Below the pieces are notes generated by a model. It was not told the origin of the DNA. It did not search any database and saw only the letters and a list, made by a program, of their open reading frames with translations. A program made the position numbers and the translations under genes. A stretch of DNA of 41,998 nucleotides, taken from an uncultured Eubacteriales bacterium. Lineage in GTDB: Bacteria; Bacillota; Clostridia; Christensenellales; Aristaeellaceae. Positions 39,378 to 41,998 of this stretch are shown here, piece by piece; within the stretch, counting starts at the first letter, position 1; each line of letters opens with the position of its first letter. The stretch covers positions 1-41,998 of the forward strand of contig CADCAS010000011.1 of the NCBI GenBank assembly GCA_902799465.1, given 5' to 3'.

Positions 39378-39417
39378 GTCAATCGCCTGGAATACCGCGC
39401 TTATTAAAGCGCTGATA

Positions 39418-39536
39418 GCGGAGAGTGGAGAGTTGGGAGTGGAGCGTTGAACAGTGAGCTGACGCGCTTTCAATCAAACAGCGCCAGCCGCCATTCAACT
39501 CCCCGCTTTCCACTTCCCGCTCTCCGCTTTTTTATT
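39418..39536. repeat. Word-arm hairpin repeat, family D, copy 2
   Basis: GGAGAGTTGGGAGTGGAG-type words face CTCCCCGCTTTCCACTTCCC-type words around GAGCTGACGCGCTTTCAAT. The right end runs into TTTTTTAT and could terminate the antiporter transcript. It matches the 5.6 kb copy in reverse orientation. Confidence 0.75.
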
Positions 39537-39561
39537 CAATCCGAAAATCTTCCTCCGCATC

Positions 39562-39590
39562 TTGCAATTATCGCACAAATAGTGTAAACT
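39562..39590 (+). promoter_or_regulatory. Promoter of the DUF1858-phosphohexomutase unit
   Basis: TTGCAA (39562-39567), 17 bases, TAAACT (39585-39590), about 50 bases before the DUF1858 start. Confidence 0.55.
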
Positions 39591-39642
39591 GTATATGGTA
39601 AGGTTTGACCAACATATTATCGTTAGACGGAGGTTAGGGACC

Positions 39643-39852
39643 ATGACGACCATCGACAAGACCATGAGCATCGGCCAGGTGCTGGAGATCGACCGCAGCA
39701 CCGCGCCGCTGATGATGGAATACGGCATGCACTGCATGGGCTGCCCCTTCAGCCAGATGGAGAGCCTGGAGATGGGCTGCGCCGCCCACGGCACCGACGT
39801 GGACGAGCTGGTGAACAAGCTCAACGCCTATCTGGCGTCGAAGGAAGCCTGA
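39643..39852 (+). CDS. DUF1858 redox-disulfide protein
   Basis: This 69-residue protein of the DUF1858 family (hybrid-cluster-associated redox disulfide type) carries the CMGC pair (28-31) in MHCMGCPFSQMESLE and a further cysteine in EMGCAAHG. The fold is a small helical domain: SIGQVLEIDRSTAPLMMEYG, then VDELVNKLNAYL. Such proteins are thought to work as small thiol or iron-sulfur linked carriers, but their role is not established. GGAGG lies upstream of ATG 39643. It precedes the phosphohexomutase gene by 33 bases and may share its transcript. Confidence 0.85.
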   Translation: MTTIDKTMSIGQVLEIDRSTAPLMMEYGMHCMGCPFSQMESLEMGCAAHGTDVDELVNKLNAYLASKEA

Positions 39853-39885
39853 CGAAAGCGGATTTATAGAAGGAGGTTATGCCCC

Positions 39886-41610
39886 ATGGAACCCATGAAG
39901 CTGTATGAGAAGTGGATGAAGGCCTACGCCGACTACCCCGAGACCATGGCCGACCTGAAAGCCATCATGAACGACCCCAAAGAGATCGAGGACCGCTTCT
40001 ATCGCGATCTGGAATTCGGCACCGCCGGCATGCGCGGTGTGCTGGGCGCCGGCACCAACCGCCTGAACATCTTCAACGTCCGCCGCGTGACCCGCGCGCT
40101 GGCGAAGTACATCCTCACCAAGCCCGGCGGGGCGGAGCAGGGCGTGGCCATCGCCTATGACAGCCGCAACAAGTCCACCGAGTTTGCCAAGGAGACCGCC
40201 CTGGTGCTGGCCAATTCCGGCGTCAAGGCCTATCTGTTTGAATCCCTGCGGCCCGTGCCGGTGCTGTCCTTCACCGTGCGGCATCTGAAGTGCATCGCCG
40301 GCGTGGTCATCACCGCCAGCCACAACCCCAGCCAGTACAACGGCTACAAGGTCTACTGGACCGACGGCGGCCAGATGCCCCCCGAGTCCGTCAAGGGCAT
40401 CACCGACCTGCTGCCCGAAGTCACCGACGAGGAGTCCATGCCCATGGACGAAAAGACGGCCATCGAAAAGGGCCTGCTGACCTACATCGGCAAGGACGTG
40501 GACGACGCCTACATCGCCGCCATCAAAAAGCTGTCCGTCAATCCCGAGCTGGCGAAGGAGATGGGCAAGACCCTGAAGATCGTCTACACGCCCCTGCACG
40601 GCTCCGGCAACATCCCGGTGCGCCGCATCTTCAAGGAGATCGGCATGGAGAACGTGTACGTCGTGCCCGAGCAGGAGCTGCCCGACGGCAACTTCCCCAC
40701 CGTGCCCGTTCCCAATCCCGAGGATCCCCGCGCCTTCGCGCTGGCCCTCAAGATGCAGCAGGAGCTGGGCGCGGACCTGTGCGTCGGCACCGACCCCGAC
40801 TGCGACCGCGTGGGCATCGCCTGCATGACCGAAAACGGCCCGAAGCTGCTCAACGGCAACCAGATCGGCTGCATACTGCTGCACTACATCCTGTCCCAGA
40901 AGAAGGAGCGCGGCGAGCTGCCCGCCAACGCCGCGGCGGTCACCACCATCGTGTCCACCGAGATGGCCCGCGCCATCTGCGACGACTACGGCGTGAAGCT
41001 CATCAAGGTGCTGACCGGCTTCAAGTACATCGCCGAGCAGATCCACATCTTCGAGACCACCGGCTGCAACACCTTCATGTTCGGCTTTGAGGAGAGCTAC
41101 GGCTTCCTGTCCGGCACCGACGTGCGCGACAAGGACGGCGTCAACGCCTGCATGCTGATCGCCGAGGCCGCCAGCTGGTACAAGAAGATGTACAACAAGA
41201 CCCTGGTGGACGCCATCGAGATGCTGTATGAGAAGTACGGCTACTACGGCGACAAGGTGGCCTCCTTCGTGCTGCCCGGCAAGGACGGCCTGGAGAAGAT
41301 GCAGCACACCATGGCCGCGCTTCGCGAGAATCCGCCCAAGGACTTCGCCGGCGAGAAGGTCGTGGCCGTGCGTGACTATCAGTCCTCCATCCGCACCGCC
41401 TGCGACGGTGCCACCGAGACCCTCACCCTGCCCAAGTCCAACGTGATGTACTTCGAGCTGGAGAACAAGGCCTGGGTGTGCGTGCGCCCCTCCGGCACCG
41501 AGCCCAAGATCAAGCTCTATGTCAACGCCGTCTCCGACAACCCCGAAAAGACCCGGCAGCTGCTCACCGCCTACGCCGACGCCGCGGTCAAGCTGCTCGA
41601 GAGCTTCTAA
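39886..41610 (+). CDS. pgcA: Phosphoglucomutase/phosphomannomutase
   Basis: This 574-residue alpha-D-phosphohexomutase interconverts glucose-1-P and glucose-6-P (and possibly mannose phosphates), linking glycolysis to glycan precursors. The phosphoserine is S145 in TASHNPSQYNGYKVY. The metal loop is D303-P-D305-C-D307-R. The sugar-binding loop GFEESYG is at 400-406. The phosphate-binding tail is RPSGTEPKIKLY. The length fits the Firmicutes PgcA type. AGGAGG is at 39871-39876. A strong terminator follows. It complements pgi at 19.5 kb. Confidence 0.92.
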   Translation: MEPMKLYEKWMKAYADYPETMADLKAIMNDPKEIEDRFYRDLEFGTAGMRGVLGAGTNRLNIFNVRRVTRALAKYILTKPGGAEQGVAIAYDSRNKSTEFAKETALVLANSGVKAYLFESLRPVPVLSFTVRHLKCIAGVVITASHNPSQYNGYKVYWTDGGQMPPESVKGITDLLPEVTDEESMPMDEKTAIEKGLLTYIGKDVDDAYIAAIKKLSVNPELAKEMGKTLKIVYTPLHGSGNIPVRRIFKEIGMENVYVVPEQELPDGNFPTVPVPNPEDPRAFALALKMQQELGADLCVGTDPDCDRVGIACMTENGPKLLNGNQIGCILLHYILSQKKERGELPANAAAVTTIVSTEMARAICDDYGVKLIKVLTGFKYIAEQIHIFETTGCNTFMFGFEESYGFLSGTDVRDKDGVNACMLIAEAASWYKKMYNKTLVDAIEMLYEKYGYYGDKVASFVLPGKDGLEKMQHTMAALRENPPKDFAGEKVVAVRDYQSSIRTACDGATETLTLPKSNVMYFELENKAWVCVRPSGTEPKIKLYVNAVSDNPEKTRQLLTAYADAAVKLLESF

Positions 41611-41626
41611 GCGTTCTGTTATCCAC

Positions 41627-41657
41627 CCCTCCGCGTGATTTACGCGGAGGGTCTTTT
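41627..41657 (+). terminator. Terminator of the phosphohexomutase gene
   Basis: CCCTCCGCGT, loop GATTT and ACGCGGAGGG form a 10-bp stem followed by TCTTTT, 17 bases after the stop. Confidence 0.92.
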
Positions 41658-41664
41658 GATGGAT

Positions 41665-41903
41665 GTGATATAATTGTTCAGTCCTGTATCGAATGGAATT
41701 GTGGCGGACTATGGGGGACGACCTCTCAGTCAGCCTGACGGCTGACAGCTCCCCTGGAAGGGGAGCCAAGAGGGAATGATGATGCGACAGTCTTGGCTCC
41801 CCTTTCAGGGGAGCTGTCGCCGACGAAGTCGGTGACTGAGAGGTCGTTCCCCGTTAGCCTGTTATAAATCCTACATCACATCAGGGCTGAATAAATAATA
41901 TAG
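41665..41903. repeat. Palindromic repeat P, copy 6, with imperfect terminal repeats
   Basis: The core at 41718-41847 is close to copy 1, with GGCTCCCCTTTCAGGGGAGC hairpins. The outer ends TTCAGTCCTG (left, about 41675) and CAGGGCTGAA (right, about 41882) are inverted repeats with one mismatch. The flank TGGCGGACTATGG matches copy 1. Confidence 0.8.
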
Positions 41904-41998
41904 GGTAGAGGGAGTGCCATAGCCCTCGCCCCTCCCGTTGCACCGTACATACCGGTCAGGTATACGGCGCTACATCGTAACATGGATTCAAGTATTAC
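41900..41998 (-). mobile_element. Probable 3' end of a group II intron (domains V and VI)
   Basis: Read on the minus strand, 41940-41970 gives GCGCCGTATACC...GGTATGTACGGTGC. This is an 8-bp stem with a CGC triad and a 3'-side bulge, as in domain V. It is followed by a GC-rich purine/pyrimidine hairpin (GAGGG...CCCTC) and CTCTACCCTAT, like domain VI and the intron 3' end. Domain V is about 3 bases shorter than usual. Any reverse transcriptase gene would lie beyond the window. Confidence 0.5.

Noticed and set aside
1..41998. tRNA, rRNA or tmRNA genes
   Set aside because: No GGTTCGAATCC-like T-arm with matching acceptor and CCA end, and no rRNA-like sequence, was recognised.

Overview
The window reads as chromosomal DNA of an endospore-forming, high-GC member of the Clostridia, probably a gut Oscillospiraceae- or Christensenellales-like bacterium. 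The lineage is my inference. It rests on an intact sporulation sigma factor (sigK), butyrate kinase next to phosphotransacetylase, a yybP-ykoY-type leader with a terminator platform, strong GC bias at third codon positions, Gram-positive AGGAGG ribosome sites, and many copies of the palindromic repeats typical of gut clostridia. I see no phage, plasmid or rRNA/tRNA genes.

Layout. 0.1-0.8 kb: a vapBC toxin-antitoxin pair with its own promoter, operator-like repeat and terminator. 1.1-5.5 kb (minus): a type IIA topoisomerase B-A pair. 5.8-8.5 kb (plus): MazG-like pyrophosphohydrolase, a GMP synthase whose glutaminase half has lost its catalytic residues, and a GNAT protein; then dapA. 9.8-11.7 kb (minus): a divergent DprA-like protein and sigK. 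12-15.7 kb (minus): a small zinc-ribbon protein, a GH2 glycosidase and a family 2 glycosyltransferase. 16.2-21.1 kb (plus): a tightly coupled operon of sirtuin, hypoxanthine-DNA glycosylase, pyrimidine-nucleoside phosphorylase, degenerate CPBP membrane protein and glucose-6-phosphate isomerase. Next come a decayed, frameshifted ORF and a ZIP metal transporter. 22.7-24.8 kb (minus): pta and buk. 25.3-33.8 kb: a cyclic-di-GMP locus. A lipoprotein solute-binding protein is co-transcribed with a 1405-residue membrane EAL protein, and both converge on a 7TM HD-GYP protein. 34.4-39.9 kb: a coiled-coil protein, a small membrane protein, a secreted transglutaminase-like/LRR protein, a riboswitch-controlled cation antiporter and a DUF1858 redox-disulfide protein. 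39.9-41.6 kb: phosphohexomutase. The last ~100 bases look like the 3' end of a group II intron on the minus strand.

How the genes fit together. Carbon metabolism is represented by pgi, the phosphohexomutase, nucleoside phosphorylase and pta/buk (acyl-phosphate to ATP). The signalling locus looks built to remove c-di-GMP: one EAL domain with all core motifs, one HD-GYP domain, and three GGDEF-like domains that all lack the GGDEF signature. The orphan solute-binding lipoprotein has no permease beside it, so it may present a ligand to the extracellular domain of the EAL protein.

Intergenic space is unusually rich in structured repeats. There are six copies of a palindromic element with ACGACCTCTCAGTC ends, or variants of them. 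At least four families of long hairpins have arms made of short repeated words. One separate 244-bp element with 19-bp terminal inverted repeats and a 10-11 bp target duplication sits exactly at the stop codon of the coiled-coil gene. The most notable items are that 244-bp element, the dead-glutaminase GMP synthase, the solute-binding-protein/EAL operon, and the Mn-type riboswitch on a CaCA antiporter.
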